A DNA stretch of 64,000 nt from JAWPMV01 sp039819665 (GTDB lineage: Bacteria > Bacteroidota > Bacteroidia > J057), in the NCBI GenBank assembly GCA_039819665.1, contig JBCBRM010000037.1, positions 1 through 64,000 of the forward strand, in the 5' to 3' direction. Numbering within the stretch: the first letter of the stretch is position 1; every line of letters starts with the position of its first letter. Made by a program: the position numbers and the translations under genes. A model generated the notes under the pieces. The model was given only the letters and a program-made list of their open reading frames with translations. It had not been told where the DNA came from and did not search any database. Below are positions 17,601 to 26,900 of this stretch, in pieces.

Positions 17601-17834
17601 CTTTCTGTAACCAACATAAGTGATTACAAGAACGCTACCTCCTTCAGGAACTGAAAGAGAGAAAGCACCTTCACTATTGGTGAACATACCTGTCGTAGTT
17701 CCTTTTACGAGAACGCTAGCACCTTCCAAAGGCTCTCCCTCTGGACTGGTCACTGTCCCTCGCACGGTTTGCTGTGCCATCACCATAGATAGCGACATCA
17801 AACCTACTGCTAATAGTAAAAAGAGTTTTTTCAT
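14655..17834 (-). CDS. SusC/RagA-type TonB-linked outer-membrane transporter
   Basis: About 1059 residues from the ATG at 17834 (the frame can be read from a TTG three bases upstream). Signal peptide about 1-21; a carboxypeptidase-D-like domain about 23-95 (VRGTVTSPEGEPLEGASVLV); the TonB-box region LDEVVVTGLGIKKEKKALGY; plug domain about 115-230 with the SusC signature (SMAGSGTNVIIRGYSSITG); then a large barrel ending in an aromatic residue (ATLNLTF). It imports the ligand captured by SusD, powered by TonB. First gene of a three-gene operon. Several long antisense open frames in it are shadows. Confidence 0.95.
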   Translation of the reverse strand: MKKLFLLLAVGLMSLSMVMAQQTVRGTVTSPEGEPLEGASVLVKGTTTGMFTNSEGAFSLSVPEGGSVLVITYVGYRKQEVPISGGSMSITLAKSDLTLDEVVVTGLGIKKEKKALGYGVSTISSSAIENRSEADIARILRGKATGVDITQTSGMAGSGTNVIIRGYSSITGDNQPLFVVDGVPFNTSTNNDRGFNGGGATASSRFLDLDPNNIAEVSILKGLSATVLYGEAGRNGVVLITTKNGNVGNNINKKMEVRVSQQVGITEISNLPDYQNSFGNGFSGNFGWFFSNWGPNFNVRGSNGIAEDGTIAHPYDQPQFNDDFPEFIGQRYPYRAYDGVENFFESGILTNTSVSIESNINATTAVSANYSYLNDGGFLPDASNTYERSNLGLGARTQLANGITIQSTFNFVDSDRDAPPTGAAFGSGPGGGSGNPNLFGYIFFTPRSIDLMNLPFESPKDGSMVYYRRGAAIENPRWTSKHTNENEAIRRFFGNFNVGYEFTDWLSFNYRIGIDQYNQRNRRTINKGGSTSPNGEMRTTERQNKITDQVATLSYDFKLTEDFALDGIVGLNLRREEFQFSSLSSTQQFIFDLFDHGNFEEHNGDSFLSDENTIGAYATATLSYRSFLYVNFQGRNDWTSTLEQENRSIFYPSASVSFIPTEAIAGLQNNQTVNYLKLRFGYGTSAGYPQPYQTRSVLSSGTNTFVTDDGAVLNVNSVSNVLGNRNLEPETITELEVGLEGRFLQNRIGIDVSLYDKESNDLIIGLDLDPATGFTNTTVNAASVENRGIEAGINLVPFQGAFTWSIDANITVNRNKVLKIADGVDQIAIAGFSNLGNFAIPGEFYGIMQGIPFQRNDDGVLLVGADGNYVPGQDIAPIGNPNPNYQANFITNLSFKGFSLRGQLAYVDGGDIYSVSTATMLARGNTVDTDVDRFLPIIQPGVLASDESTPNNIQGYIGDFFFRSYFFADEGTVFDGTTLRLREVSLSYDVPKAWLDKTPLGSVSLILAGENLWYKAYNFPEGVNYDPEVLSLGVGNGRGFDFTTGPTSKRYSATLNLTF

Positions 17835-18341
17835 CAAAAAAGCGTTAGATTAGAATAATAAGACAGTAAGATGTAGATTATACAAAATGAAATTTGCCGA
17901 AATTAAGTTGTGAAAAGAATGTATAGGGTATGAGGTGGGTGTAACCAAAATTCTGATAGTTTTTTTACGTTAGATCAGTATAGTTCCGTTAACATTTGCC
18001 CTTTTTTGGCTTGGAATCTCACTCCGGGATTCCCATCAATCATCAAATATAAAGCATTTTACACTTTTTCAAAACATTCTTGCGAAGTTTTCGTATGCTG
18101 CTTTTCCTTATGCACTAATTAACGTTTAGGCCTGAAAAAGCGTTGTTTTGCTTTCTGCGGAAATATGGCCCTTATCTTATATGTGGTTGATTATCAGAGA
18201 AATTAATTGTCATATTTTTTACATTTTTTTAATAAGTATTTAATCTCCTTCTAATTTCTGCCTGTTTATAGATCATATTTTTCCCTATTCAATGCCTTAT
18301 TTTCTTTGTTATAAGTAAAAGATTGATGCTATTTTTGAAGC
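17835..18341. other. Divergent intergenic region between susC-like gene and cca
   Basis: About 500 AT-rich bases that must hold the promoter of the SusCD operon (minus strand) and of cca (plus strand, see separate entry). No regulator gene and no strong inverted repeat is visible. Confidence 0.4.
18305..18337 (+). promoter_or_regulatory. Bacteroidota-type promoter of cca
   Basis: TTTG at 18305-18308 and TATTTTTG at 18330-18337 match the -33/-7 consensus (TTTG, TAnnTTTG) with a 21-base spacer. The -7 element ends only four bases before the GTG start of cca, so a transcript from this promoter would be nearly or fully leaderless. Confidence 0.45.
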
Positions 18342-19751
18342 GTGAAGATATTAGAAGCTATAGATGCACCCATTTTTGGGGTTCTTGCAGAACAAAGTGA
18401 GCGTTTGGGGCTTCCTGCTTATGTAATAGGTGGCTATGTAAGGGATCATTTTCTGAATAGAGGCTCCAAAGACGTTGATATTGTAGTTGAAGGTCGTGGG
18501 ATAGACCTTGCAAGAGCTTTTGCCAAAGTAAGTAAGTGCCGAGATGTAGTGGTATATGAAAACTATGGCACCGCTATGGTCAGGCATCCGGATATGGAAG
18601 TTGAATTTGTCGGAGCCCGGAAAGAATCATATCAAAGAAACTCCCGAAAACCCCGGGTAGAATCGGGAAGTCTTCATGATGATCAACTCCGAAGGGACTT
18701 CAGTATAAATGCGATGTCTATTTCTCTTAATCAAGAGAACTATGGAGAGCTGATTGATCCTTTTGGGGGAATGGAGGATCTGGAGAAAAAAATTATTCGC
18801 ACGCCTACGGATCCCAACCTAACTTTCTCAGATGATCCTTTACGTATGATGAGAGCAATCCGCTTCGCTACTCAATTAGGATTCTTTATAGAGGAGCAGA
18901 CTTTTGTCGCCATAAAAAGGAATCGCGAACGGATCGAGATCATTTCAAAAGAGAGGATCAAGGATGAGTTGAATAAAATCATTCTTTCCCATACCCCTTC
19001 TCGAGGCTTTATATTATTAGATAAGTGTGGCTTGCTGGAATTGATCTTTCCAGAACTGGCAGCTATGAAAGGGGTAGACTATGTGGATGGCCGCGGACAT
19101 AAAGATAATTTCTACCATACCTTAAAGGTGTTGGACAACATAAGCGAGAAAAGCCAGGATCTTTGGCTTAGGTGGGTGGCCATTTTGCATGACATCGGCA
19201 AACCCCTGACCAAGCGGTACTCAGCAAGAGGGGGCTGGACCTTTCACGGCCATGAGGATAAAGGGGCGAGAATGATACCTAAAATCTTTCGCAGGATGAA
19301 ATTGCCACTTAACGAACATATGAATTATGTCCAGAAGCTGGTTAAGTTACATCAAAGACCCATTGCCCTGGTCAATGAGGAAGTGACAGATAGTGCAATC
19401 CGTAGGATAGTAGTGGATGCTGGAGATGACCTCAATGACCTACTGGATTTTTGCAGAGCAGATATTACTTCCAAAAATGAAAATAAGGTAAAACGTTTTC
19501 TGAAAAATTATACTGAGCTGGAAAAACGGATTCATGAGGTAGAAGAACGCGACAATTTGAGGAATTGGCAGCCGCCGGTGGGTGGAGATTTAATAATGGA
19601 TACATTTAGTATAAAGCCCAGCCGAATTGTAGGGCAAATCAAGAATGAAATTCGGGAAGCTATCCTGGATGGTATCATTCCTAATGAGAAAGATGCTGCA
19701 ATCTCCTATATGAAAGAAATTGCTCCTAAATATCTACAGGGAAAATCCTAA
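18342..19751 (+). CDS. cca: CCA tRNA nucleotidyltransferase (with HD domain)
   Basis: 469 residues from a GTG. The nucleotidyltransferase core has GGYVRDHFLNRGSKDVDIVV (about 27-47, with the catalytic DxD pair), LRRDFSINAM, LIDPFGGMEDL and the RMMRAIRFATQLGF box. The C-terminal half carries an HD-type phosphohydrolase motif (LHDIGKP, His283-Asp284, and FHGHEDKGARM). The enzyme adds CCA to tRNA 3' ends, which the tRNA-Asp gene in this window needs because its CCA is not encoded. The GTG is preferred because the conserved N-terminus starts there and a promoter-like sequence sits immediately upstream. Confidence 0.93.
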   Translation: MKILEAIDAPIFGVLAEQSERLGLPAYVIGGYVRDHFLNRGSKDVDIVVEGRGIDLARAFAKVSKCRDVVVYENYGTAMVRHPDMEVEFVGARKESYQRNSRKPRVESGSLHDDQLRRDFSINAMSISLNQENYGELIDPFGGMEDLEKKIIRTPTDPNLTFSDDPLRMMRAIRFATQLGFFIEEQTFVAIKRNRERIEIISKERIKDELNKIILSHTPSRGFILLDKCGLLELIFPELAAMKGVDYVDGRGHKDNFYHTLKVLDNISEKSQDLWLRWVAILHDIGKPLTKRYSARGGWTFHGHEDKGARMIPKIFRRMKLPLNEHMNYVQKLVKLHQRPIALVNEEVTDSAIRRIVVDAGDDLNDLLDFCRADITSKNENKVKRFLKNYTELEKRIHEVEERDNLRNWQPPVGGDLIMDTFSIKPSRIVGQIKNEIREAILDGIIPNEKDAAISYMKEIAPKYLQGKS

Positions 19752-19804
19752 GTACATATTATTGACAGCTCTTATACCCGCCCAGGCCCAACAAATTAAA
19801 CAGA

Positions 19805-20437
19805 ATGATCAAAAAGACTTCCCTATATTTCCTCTTCCTGCTATCTCTTACAGGAATGTTTGCCCAAAATGGTATAGGCTTTCGCTTCGCTACCAATATT
19901 AATACCTTTCCCAGGTCTCAAGAGTATAGATTGGTCGAAAAAGGCTTCACCACGGGGGTATTTGGGGTTTTCTTTAGCTCATATAAAGAAAAGCATGGAT
20001 TTGAATTGGGGGCAAACATTGTATATAAGGATAATGACGGTAAAGGCTTTCCCAATTTGCCAGTTGTCATGACGGATTTTGGAGATGACGTGCAAAATGT
20101 GGGCTTGACCAGCTTAGAAATTGACCTGAAAGTAGGGCCTCGGTTCAAAGCCCTCAATCCCAAAATCGGATACATCCTGGGATATCGTCTCCAGCAATCA
20201 GGCTTTCAACTCGATGGTTTTGACGATCCCATCAATCGCTGGTACCTCATGTTGCCTTTTGGTCTCTCGGTAAATCTCCCAACCAATTATGGTTCGGTTG
20301 GTTTTGGGGGTTATTATAATGTGGGTATTTTCAATGTTTTAAAAAATCCTAATCCAGGGGGGCAGGGGGGAGGCCTCTTCGATGGAGGCCGGCAACGCTA
20401 CCTGAATTTTGAAATTATCGTCAGTTTTGGAAACTGA
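19805..20437 (+). CDS. Exported outer-membrane beta-barrel-like protein
   Basis: 210 residues. The signal peptide MIKKTSLYFLFLLSLTGMFA is followed by alternating strands rich in G/Y/F (GFELGANIVYK, GYILGYRLQQS, VGFGGYYNVGIFN) and a last strand ending FEIIVSFGN. This is the pattern of small outer-membrane porin-like barrels of Bacteroidota. A Gly/Pro-rich segment near 180-192 may be a surface loop. It starts 53 bases after cca and ends at a strong terminator; it may be co-transcribed with cca, though no functional link is evident. Confidence 0.6.
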   Translation: MIKKTSLYFLFLLSLTGMFAQNGIGFRFATNINTFPRSQEYRLVEKGFTTGVFGVFFSSYKEKHGFELGANIVYKDNDGKGFPNLPVVMTDFGDDVQNVGLTSLEIDLKVGPRFKALNPKIGYILGYRLQQSGFQLDGFDDPINRWYLMLPFGLSVNLPTNYGSVGFGGYYNVGIFNVLKNPNPGGQGGGLFDGGRQRYLNFEIIVSFGN

Positions 20438-20452
20438 ATAATTGACTCAAAG

Positions 20453-20489
20453 AAAAAGCCTGAACTCCTTAAAAGTTCAGGCTTTTTTT
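20453..20489 (+). terminator. Terminator after the barrel protein
   Basis: The stem aaaagcctgaact / agttcaggctttt has a seven-base loop and is followed by a T-run. It can end plus-strand transcription and, given the A-run on the other side, also the convergent minus-strand gene. Confidence 0.8.
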
Positions 20490-20514
20490 ATGCTAATCTT
20501 TTGCTTTTTACTAA

Positions 20515-20832
20515 TTATCCATTGCCACCTCTATGCTTCGGAATGGCGAAGTTCCCAGCACCATTCCCAGTATTTTCTGAGATTATTCCAACAACTTCTC
20601 CTCCTTCTTTTAAAGAAAATCCGTTTCCAACCCTGTCTCCTTTGGCTGAGAAGTTAAGCTTCTTGCTTAGGTAATTTGTTATATCGGAATTTACATCAAT
20701 TGCATTTGAATCTGCAACTTCTATAATAGAAATAGCTTTCTTTTCTAAAAGGCTCTGTGCTTGTAAGGAAAGCGTGGAAAGGCTGCTAAAGGTGATAAAT
20801 AGGGCAATAGTGGTGATAATAGGGCTTTTCAT
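20515..20832 (-). CDS. Small exported protein of unknown function
   Basis: 105 residues from the ATG at 20832. The frame can be extended upstream to 20907, but the internal ATG gives a clear signal peptide (MKSPIITTIALFITFSSLST, cleavage near LQAQS). The mature part is about 80 residues, with SDITNYLSKKLNFSAKGDRV and a Gly/Asn-rich end (GNGAGNFAIPKHRGGNG). I know no family for it. It is flanked by terminators on both sides, so it is a single-gene unit. Confidence 0.55.
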   Translation of the reverse strand: MKSPIITTIALFITFSSLSTLSLQAQSLLEKKAISIIEVADSNAIDVNSDITNYLSKKLNFSAKGDRVGNGFSLKEGGEVVGIISENTGNGAGNFAIPKHRGGNG

Positions 20833-21040
20833 AGCTTGACTGTGTATTTTGTGTAAAATGAAATTTTTTAAAGAGAATTGCTTGGTCTTACGCCGCTTAG
20901 CTAGCATAGGTTGCGATTTTATGTAAAAAATAATTTTCTGAATATCGAAATAGAGTTTTGCTTAGTAGTAATTAATTGGAAGTAAAATAATTATGTAAAT
21001 ACATATAAAAATATTTTGTGTAATATTTATTTATGTAAAA

Positions 21041-21073
21041 TAAAAAAGACTAACCTTCGAAAAGATTAGTCTT
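21041..21073 (-). terminator. Terminator of the gene ending at 21096
   Basis: The stem aagactaa / ttagtctt lies 23 bases beyond the stop codon and is followed by a T-run in the minus direction. The AT-rich sequence to its left (20908-21040) holds several ttatgtaaa-like words and no gene. Confidence 0.65.
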
Positions 21074-21095
21074 GATACACGCAATGAATTCTTAA

Positions 21096-21518
21096 TTATT
21101 TTTTTGCAGTGAATTGAACTCTGGTCCATCCAGGAACGATTCCAGTAGAACGATTTCCATAGCGTAGGTAGCTATAAGTTCCACGAATTTGTCCGTTTAC
21201 CACCGTACCGGTAATGGTATAAACACTTTTGCTTCCGTTAACTAAAACTGCAACAAAACGCTTAGTTCCACCCTGGCCAGACATGCGGTTTGCTGACCAA
21301 AGGCCTTGACCAGAATCGCCCATAGTAACTGTGATATCATCACCATTTTGGGTGATCTCAAGAGTTGAAGAACCATTTACCTGGCGTACGGTTTGAGTAG
21401 AATTTGAGGATACCTGCTTTCCTTTGTATTGCAGCTTGTAACTACCTGCTAAACCTTGCGCTGATAATCCTGTGATGCTAAAAATCAGAACCAGAAAAAA
21501 AACCTGTAAACTTTTCAT
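21096..21518 (-). CDS. Small secreted beta-rich protein
   Basis: 140 residues from the ATG at 21518, which gives a proper signal peptide (MKSLQVFFLVLIFSITGLSA, cut before QGLAG). The longer frame to 21572 adds a non-signal-like extension. The mature part reads as one beta-sandwich or small barrel (LAGSYKLQYKGKQVSSNS, STLEITQNGDDITVTMGD, GTYSYLRYGN, WTRVQFTAK), like lipocalin-type small exported proteins. No catalytic motif. A terminator follows directly, so it is probably monocistronic. Confidence 0.6.
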   Translation of the reverse strand: MKSLQVFFLVLIFSITGLSAQGLAGSYKLQYKGKQVSSNSTQTVRQVNGSSTLEITQNGDDITVTMGDSGQGLWSANRMSGQGGTKRFVAVLVNGSKSVYTITGTVVNGQIRGTYSYLRYGNRSTGIVPGWTRVQFTAKK

Positions 21519-21624
21519 GTTTATCTGTTTTGTGTGTTGAAAAAGTGAATGAAAATGAGCCCCATTGCTCATTCATTCCTTAGTAATCTCACTTTCACAA
21601 AACGTAATATGAAAAGAAAAAAAA

Positions 21625-22539
21625 TCAGGCTAATTTCTGCATACTTTTCAATCCTATCTGGATCGCCTGATGTATAGTTTTCTGATAATCAATGATATCT
21701 GCACTACTGTTGGGATTGCTAATGATAGGGCAAATAGTACCAGAAAAATATCCCAATTGCTGGCAAATATGGAAAAGTATGCTAGATTCCATTTCCATAT
21801 TAATGATCCTTAGTTCACCTAATTTAAGCTGAGCAAGTTTCTGTTTTATCTGGGGAATGCTATTATTTAGCCCCTGTAAATAGCGGGCAGAGGGACCATA
21901 AAAGCCAGGTGTACTAGCCGTAATTCCTCTGACAAAAGATGCGCCTTCCTCTTCACATGCCTCGATCAGGGCTTCTTCTACTACTTTTGAAGCTTTAGAA
22001 ACATAGGGAAATATTTTTCCTTTGAAACGAGCTTGAGGACTAAAACTTTGATTAAGAATTTCTTGCGTAGCTTTTTCTATATGTAAAGATTGTTCGTCTG
22101 GGATCGGATGGTCATAATACAGGCCTGTGTTATCTAGCCCTAGTCCATAGGAAGTAATTCCCATAGTCCCCACCGGAATGTCGGACTGAACGCCTCCTGA
22201 AGTACCTATTCTGATAATCACCAAAGGAGAAAGGCCCTCTTCTTTTTCCATATTCTGCGGATTGAACTCATAAAGCCCATATAATTCAGCCAAAGCGATC
22301 TCAATATTATCTGTACCCATACCCGTACCGATCACACTAAGTCTTTGACCATTACATTTACCAGTCAGGGTAACATATTCTCGATTTTTAATCTCTGATT
22401 CTATTTCATCAAAGTATTCTGCCACGATATAGGCTCGGGCAGGATCTCCAACCAGGATGATATGACGGGCCATTTCTTCTTTTGAAAGTCCTAAATGATA
22501 TACGCGAGTACCGTTAAAAATAAATTCTGATCTTTTCAT
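21625..22539 (-). CDS. Uridine phosphorylase-like nucleoside phosphorylase
   Basis: 304 residues from the ATG at 22539 (the frame extends to 22620 without a conserved start). It has the phosphate loop VGDPARA, IRIGTSGGVQSDIPVG and the substrate-binding MEMESSILFHICQQLG of the PNP/UDP phosphorylase superfamily. These enzymes split nucleosides with phosphate to a base and ribose-1-phosphate for salvage. The pattern fits uridine phosphorylase better than purine nucleoside phosphorylase, but specificity is inferred. It stands alone between two exported-protein genes. Confidence 0.85.
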   Translation of the reverse strand: MKRSEFIFNGTRVYHLGLSKEEMARHIILVGDPARAYIVAEYFDEIESEIKNREYVTLTGKCNGQRLSVIGTGMGTDNIEIALAELYGLYEFNPQNMEKEEGLSPLVIIRIGTSGGVQSDIPVGTMGITSYGLGLDNTGLYYDHPIPDEQSLHIEKATQEILNQSFSPQARFKGKIFPYVSKASKVVEEALIEACEEEGASFVRGITASTPGFYGPSARYLQGLNNSIPQIKQKLAQLKLGELRIINMEMESSILFHICQQLGYFSGTICPIISNPNSSADIIDYQKTIHQAIQIGLKSMQKLA

Positions 22540-22711
22540 CCAGTTTGATTTTTTTGACCTTGGGCTGAAGTTATTAGCTCTTTCAGGCAATGTCAAAGCA
22601 ATTTCGGGTAGGATGATCAAAAGCCAGTCCTACAAAAAGGACCGGCTTAGGCTCATAAAAAGCAGGAACACACATTTTTTAGAATTTTCCTGCTAACACA
22701 CACAATTACTG

Positions 22712-23749
22712 TCAGTCTCCAAATACCTCATCCCAGCAAGAGACATATAGATCACACAATTCCTCATCACTATTGACCGTTTGGGTAGAACCATCATTGA
22801 GGGTTACTGTGATGGGGAATACAAATTCCGGCCAGTCTTCGCTATTAGGATTGTTTTGGATCCAGGCTTCGATAGCTGCTTCTACTTCGTTTTCTGAATT
22901 CATGGTTTGGGCGCTTCCATTTGGAAATCTGATATCCACTGGATAATTAATTTCAAAGCACTCGAGCTCTTCTTCATCTTCCCAATCAAAATCATCCCCA
23001 ATATCAAAAAATCCTTGTCCGTCAAAGGCTTCATCGAGACAATCGAGAATGATCTCATATAGCTCTTCATCTTCGTTTATCGTAATAGTTGCTGAATCAG
23101 TAGTGACCTGGATGGGGTAAATGAAAGAAGGACCAGATTCTGCATCGGGATTATTATTCCACCAATCTTCACATGCTTGTGCCAACTCCTGATTGGAATT
23201 TACTGTATGTGTAGTACTGTCCGGGAAAACTACATCTACGGGATATACGATATCAAAGCATCCAATTGAGTCCAGGATAAACCCAAACTCTTCCAAAATG
23301 AATAGGCTGCCAAGTTCTGTATACTCCTCTCCGTAGCAGTCTATGTGCAAATCACAAAGTTCTTCATCGTCTGCAATACTTATCACAGATCCATCTTCCA
23401 GAGTTACGGTGATAGGAAAGGCGATTTCAGGCCAGTCTGTACTATTTGGATTATTGTCAATCCAAAGATCTATAGCTGCTTCGAGGGCATCCTCGGTACT
23501 AAAGGTCTGGCTAGTCCCATCCGGGAAGTTTACGTCTATAGGAAAATTGATCTCAAAACAATCGATTCCATCTTCTGATAGGCTGTCTTCGAGCGTATTT
23601 TGTAGGTCAAAAAATCCGTTTGTATTGTTCTGAACTTCCTGAACAGCATGCGATTGAGGGGAGATAACTCCTTCTTCACATGACTGAAAGATTGGTGCCA
23701 ATAGCATCAGTCCCAAAACGAAATAAAGCAAATTTCTGTCAATCTTCAT
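22712..23749 (-). CDS. Acidic lipoprotein with three tandem repeats
   Basis: 345 residues. A lipoprotein signal (FQSCEEG, Cys about 24) is followed by three repeats of about 80 residues (about 62-140, 163-240, 265-343). Each starts CFxIxYPVDVxFPxG and ends EELxxLxxxCxDE. Each repeat is made of two similar halves with the pattern FPIxVxxxDGxxxxxxxxEL, so there are six half-units. The whole protein is very rich in Asp/Glu and has paired Cys at the repeat edges. No family assigned. The acidity and surface location could suit cation binding, but that is inference. Confidence 0.7.
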   Translation of the reverse strand: MKIDRNLLYFVLGLMLLAPIFQSCEEGVISPQSHAVQEVQNNTNGFFDLQNTLEDSLSEDGIDCFEINFPIDVNFPDGTSQTFSTEDALEAAIDLWIDNNPNSTDWPEIAFPITVTLEDGSVISIADDEELCDLHIDCYGEEYTELGSLFILEEFGFILDSIGCFDIVYPVDVVFPDSTTHTVNSNQELAQACEDWWNNNPDAESGPSFIYPIQVTTDSATITINEDEELYEIILDCLDEAFDGQGFFDIGDDFDWEDEEELECFEINYPVDIRFPNGSAQTMNSENEVEAAIEAWIQNNPNSEDWPEFVFPITVTLNDGSTQTVNSDEELCDLYVSCWDEVFGD

Positions 23750-23886
23750 TTTACTTACTTAGTTTGATTGTTTTAGTTCTAAGGAACAATTTCCATCTGG
23801 CCAGTAAAGGAAATAACCTTCATTGTGTAGTAAAGACAGAGATATTCTTTTTATCCCCTATGCCGGACAAAAAAAAATGTCAATAA

Positions 23887-23916
23887 AAAAAGGCTGCCTG
23901 AAACAGACAGCCTTTT
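23887..23916 (-). terminator. Terminator of the Oar-like receptor gene
   Basis: The stem aaaaaggctg / cagccttttt, with inner ctg/cag pairs, lies about 19 bases after the stop and is flanked by A- and T-runs. Confidence 0.75.
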
Positions 23917-23934
23917 TTCAACTAATATTATGTT

Positions 23935-26900
23935 TTAAAACTCATAACGCAGTCCCAACTGAAGCTGCCATCTACTGAGCAAACTAAAGTCATTAAAGAA
24001 GGTCTGGGTCTGAGAAGTATCAAATGAATAAACAGGATTTCCATCATCCACAGAAACACCGATGGGCTGAGCCAAACCAGTGAAAGTTGCTTGCTGGCGT
24101 ACTCCCCAGCTATCATTGATCAGATTTCCAAAGTTCAATACATCAATGCTCAATTGAATTTTTTGATCATTAGGCAAGTAAAGATCTTGCAAAATTCTCA
24201 AGTCTATTTTTCCATACCAGGGAGACAGGGCTCCATATTTTTCAGCATACGTTCCTCTATTATCACTGAGGTATTCATCCTGTCCTATGTAGGCTTTCAA
24301 AGCAGTTCTTTGAGCAGCAGCATTGGTTCCTGCAAATTGCATTTGATCGATTTCAGCATCTGTCGGGATATAGATCAGGTCATTAAGTCCAGATCCATCA
24401 TTGTTGATATCTCCACTATAAGTATAGCTAAATCTTCCTCCCTGAACCATTTCCCCAAATAGTGAGATCGTCGTTCCCATATTTCCATAAACAAATCTCT
24501 TGGAAAATACAGCCAGGAATCTGTGTTGGTTTCCATAAAAAGCAGGCGCCAGCTCGGCAGTATTGGTATTCTGTACGTTTGCTGGGTTACGGTCATAAGC
24601 ATCAGATGAAATCTCTGCTTCAATAGATGCTGCATCCTGTGCTACCAGATAGTTATATCCCAATTTCAGAAAAGCCGTTTGCCATGACCTTTCCAATTGG
24701 AATGAAGCATTGAAACTATAGCCAGCATCAGTATTGGTAAATACATATGCATTAGTTGAGCCACCAAATGGCCCCTGTGCACGATCAGTGTCAAGATAAA
24801 TTGGGCGATTGTCAACTCCTTCAAGGGTTCCTCTTGGAGTAATCAATCCAAAGTTCCGTACCATCTGCGCTTGTAGATCTTTAGTATAGATCAGGTCAAC
24901 ACTGCTAACCCATCCTCCTCCAAATTTCTGGTCATATCCTAGATTGGTTTTCCATACTTGCGGGTAACGGAAATCCGGGTCAGTCATATTATAAAAGAAG
25001 AAGTCAGGATTAGCGACCTGGTTTCCAATCCATACAAATGGGAATCTTCCTGAGAAGAAACCAGTTCCCCCACGAAGCTGCATGCTTCTGTCTCCTTTTA
25101 CATCATAGTTAAAACCAACTCTTGGGTTGATCAAGGGATTGCTAGAAGGCAATTCCGTATGGTCAAAAGTCAAGGCCTCCCCATTTTCGTCATAATAGGT
25201 TACTTCTGGAGAGTAAACACCGCCATCAGCAGTCAGACCACCTTTGCGATCAATATTCTCCTGAATGAGTTCGGGAGTGTTGAAGTAAAGCGGGAATTCC
25301 AGACGCACACCTAAAGTTAGGTTTAGTTTATCATTTACGGCAATTTCATCCTGTCCATAAATACCCAGCTGCCCCAGATTGGTTTCTGCAAGTGCCCAGG
25401 AATTATTTTCATTATTATTTGTGAATGCCTGACGAGCAGCATCTACTTCTGCATCAAAATCGCCGGAATTTATAAATGCTTCAAAGTCAGCAATGTCTAC
25501 ATCTGGCCCAAATACTCGGAATCCATAAGCAGTCAGGTTAAAAGAGTTGTTGAAATCAAATCTCTCGAAATTAGCCCCCAGGGTCCAGGTATGCTTACCT
25601 GTGTAGATATTGAATGTGTTGTTGACCTGGAATACGTCCTGATCCAAGACATTATTTACAGAGAAAGGCTCATGACCTGCAATGATGTAACGAACCCCGT
25701 CTTTACCAATATTAAGAACGGGGAAAGGCTCAGAGAAGGGATCACGGAAATCTCTAAAAGCAGTATAGCCCACTTGTAATTTATTGGAGAACTTTGAACT
25801 GATGAAAGACTTCAGTTCAATGATTCCTGAATGGATGCGGTTATTGATCCGATATCCACTGTTTTGGAACTGAAGTGTCTGAAAGTCTGGTCCTCTCCTT
25901 CCAATAGCCGATGGGTGGGCAGGCTTATCCTTGAAAGCATCCAGAAAGTTATAAGAAGCGGTAAGCTTATTATTCTTATTCAGGTTAACATCAAGTTTCA
26001 GGATACCTTTTACATTGTTTGCATCATGTTTGAAACCTGTCAGGGCACCTGTTTCATATCCATAATTATCTCTCAGAAGATCGGATACCAATTGCATGTC
26101 AGATAGAGAAACACGAGAAACATTATCCTCGCTAGTACCTGCATCTGGCACAAAGTAAGAACCGAGGTCAGATCTTTGCTGGAACTCAAGATTTGCAAAG
26201 AAGAAAGCTTTGTTCTTGACTATTGGTCCTCCCAAACTAAATCCAGCCTGAACAGAAGAAAGATCTCCGGTTTCTACGTCCGTACCATCAACTGATCCAC
26301 CGATCATACTACTATTGGTCAAGTATCCGAAAACAGTACCATGAAATTCATTGGTACCAGATTTTGTTACGGCATTGATCGCGGCACCGGTAAAACCAGA
26401 TTGAGTAACATCAAATGGAGCGATCGCTACACTGATTTGATCAATTGCATCAAGGGAAATTGGCTGAGCATCTGTTTGTCCTCCTGGAGTCGCTGCATCC
26501 AATCCAAATGGATTATTAAAAATAGAGCCATCCAAAGAGTAGTTGTTGAACTGGTCATTTCTACCTGCAAAAGACCCCCCTTCCGCAGACATTGGATTCA
26601 AACGGGTGTAATCTGCTGCAGAACGACTAATTGTTGGTAGGTTATCGATAAGAGATCTGTCGATATTGGTCTCTGCTCCCGTCCTCTCACTATTCAGGAT
26701 CAGGTCCGGAACATCTTCAATGACTACCTCGTCAAGGGTTACTCCAGATTCTACTAGTTTTGAATTTAGCCGATACCTTTCTCCGAGTACCAGATAAATG
26801 TTGCTTTCCTTTCTGGCTTCGTACCCAATAAAACTAATCGTAACTGAGTAGGGCCCACCAATCCGCATGTTTGGAATATTAAATCTTCCTCCTTCAAGCG

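Noticed and set aside
22712..23749. DNA-level tandem repeat or CRISPR-like array in the repeat lipoprotein
   Set aside because: The periodicity is in the protein (about 100-codon spacing) with diverged DNA; there are no short identical repeats with spacers.
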